Source of the DNA: Siphonodentalium dalli | Taxonomy: Eukaryota > Mollusca > Scaphopoda > Gadilida > Siphonodentaliidae | Assembly: GCA_032622095.1 (NCBI GenBank) | Contig: CP136064.1 | Span: forward strand, 36,942,426-37,006,425 | Direction of reading: 5' to 3' | Length of the DNA stretch: 64,000 nt | In this document: one piece after another, positions 63,270 through 64,000 of the stretch | Numbering within the stretch: position 1 is the first letter of the stretch | Layout: every line of letters begins with the position of its first letter | Notes under the pieces: model-generated | The model's database searches: none | Told to the model about the DNA's origin: nothing | What the model saw: the letters and a program-made list of their open reading frames with translations, nothing else | Program-made: the position numbers and the translations under genes

Positions 63270-64000
63270 GCCCGGCCGCTGATATTGAAGAAACTGCTAC
63301 TCCAAATTCGAAACCAGGAAATTTGAAATCTAAGGAATGCAAAGAAATCACATCTGGCGATTGTGATTCAGAGGAACTGATTCTGGATGAAAGTGTGGTA
63401 GTCTCAAATAAATTCGACGCCTTATCATTTCTAAATGAAAGTTTGCAGTCGATTCCAGGAGAGTGTGACATTGATTATTCTGATGCGAAGCATGCAAATG
63501 GGACATCGGAATCAGACAATTACAGCCACCAGAACCTGACTAAAACGTCTTCACTCCAAACACCAATTCATCTCATCCTTGGTGATTCTGTTTTGATAAA
63601 GCTCGGCCCAAATAGGATGGCGTTAGTAGGTGAGCGTGCGGAGATAGTGTTCCAACCAGGTCAGAGAATTGCCGGCTTAATGAGATGGCTGGACGATGAA
63701 AATATACTGTAAAGTTCAATAATGTACATAAAGTTACAGTACATATTGGCATCAACTGTTGTCGCTATGGTATTCAGACGTCGAGAGAGGAAATTTCGGA
63801 CTTGATAGGGAAACTTCGAGAAAAATTACCTGCAGTAAAGATAAGTTATTCTTCAATTCTCCCTACGCTGCATTCGGACCGCATCAATGAATTGGTTCTT
63901 GAAACAAATAACCTTATTCGTGAGGTGTGTCAAAATAATGGGTGTAATTTTATTGACAACTCGCCTGGATTTGTGAATTTGAACACATCTGAGATCTACA
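63270..64000 (+). pseudogene. LINE ORF1 remnant, SGNH-esterase-like C-terminal part
   Basis: After the hAT element the ORF1 frame continues through an acidic linker to LILGDSVLIKL (GDS motif, block I of SGNH hydrolases, about 63573). At about 63708 a one-base frameshift in ATATACTGTAAAG leads to VTVHIGINCCRYG (block III position, where G-x-N-D is expected; the Asp is Cys here), EEISDLIGKLREKLP, KISYSSILPTL and NNGCNFIDNSPGF. The order matches the esterase domain of CR1-type LINE ORF1 proteins of aquatic animals. The block V Asp-His should follow past the window edge. Frameshift and altered block III indicate a dead copy. Confidence 0.75.

Noticed and set aside
17301-64000. tRNA, rRNA or snRNA genes in the unique stretches
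   Set aside because: I looked for cloverleaf-like boxes and conserved rRNA phrases by eye and saw none; a covariance-model scan would be needed to exclude small RNAs.

Overview
This 64 kb window comes from an animal nuclear genome, most likely a marine mollusc and probably a bivalve. It is AT-rich and contains no host gene I can support. It does contain fossils of an L1/Tx1-type LINE, a Ty3/gypsy-type gag, a CR1-type LINE ORF1 with an SGNH-esterase segment, and a hAT transposon. It also has 143-bp and ~160-bp tandem repeats of a style I associate with bivalve genomes. The taxonomic guess is from memory of such repeats and is not verified.

More than half of the window is three large tandem arrays. 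(1) Bases 1-17300 are a 39-bp minisatellite with roughly 350 units, interrupted three times by the same 1.15-kb piece of a LINE reverse transcriptase; array plus RT forms a ~4.4-kb higher-order repeat. (2) Bases 27836-41427 are an array of a 65-bp unit with 55-bp and 37-bp variants, containing internal kilobase-scale duplications. (3) Bases 49494-59825 are ~72 copies of a 142-143-bp unit with two built-in inverted repeats and a ~1.56-kb higher-order duplication, running directly into ~9 copies of a different ~160-bp repeat (59826-61398).

The stretches between arrays (17301-27835 and 41428-49493) are mainly unique AT-rich DNA. They carry a 342-bp TTAA-flanked foldback MITE (18792-19133), an element whose two termini are each long palindromes (22946-23324, with a relic at 42491-42567), a decayed gag (about 23350-23720), and small minisatellites with units of ~55, 48, 45, 21 and 40 bp.

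The right end (61495-64000) is a decayed LINE ORF1: an N-terminal domain, a coiled coil and a GDS-type esterase segment. It is broken by frameshifts and by a 761-bp hAT insertion with a clean 8-bp target duplication, ATATGAAT. The hAT insertion carries an antisense hAT C-terminal dimerisation segment.

Nothing here works as a gene pathway; the biology is amplification and nesting of repeats. The most unusual object is the 39-bp array. Its unit is exactly 13 codons, is open in one frame on each strand, and is in frame with the captured RT, giving open frames of up to 842 (RT fusion), 909 and 927 residues. Whether any is expressed cannot be told from sequence alone.
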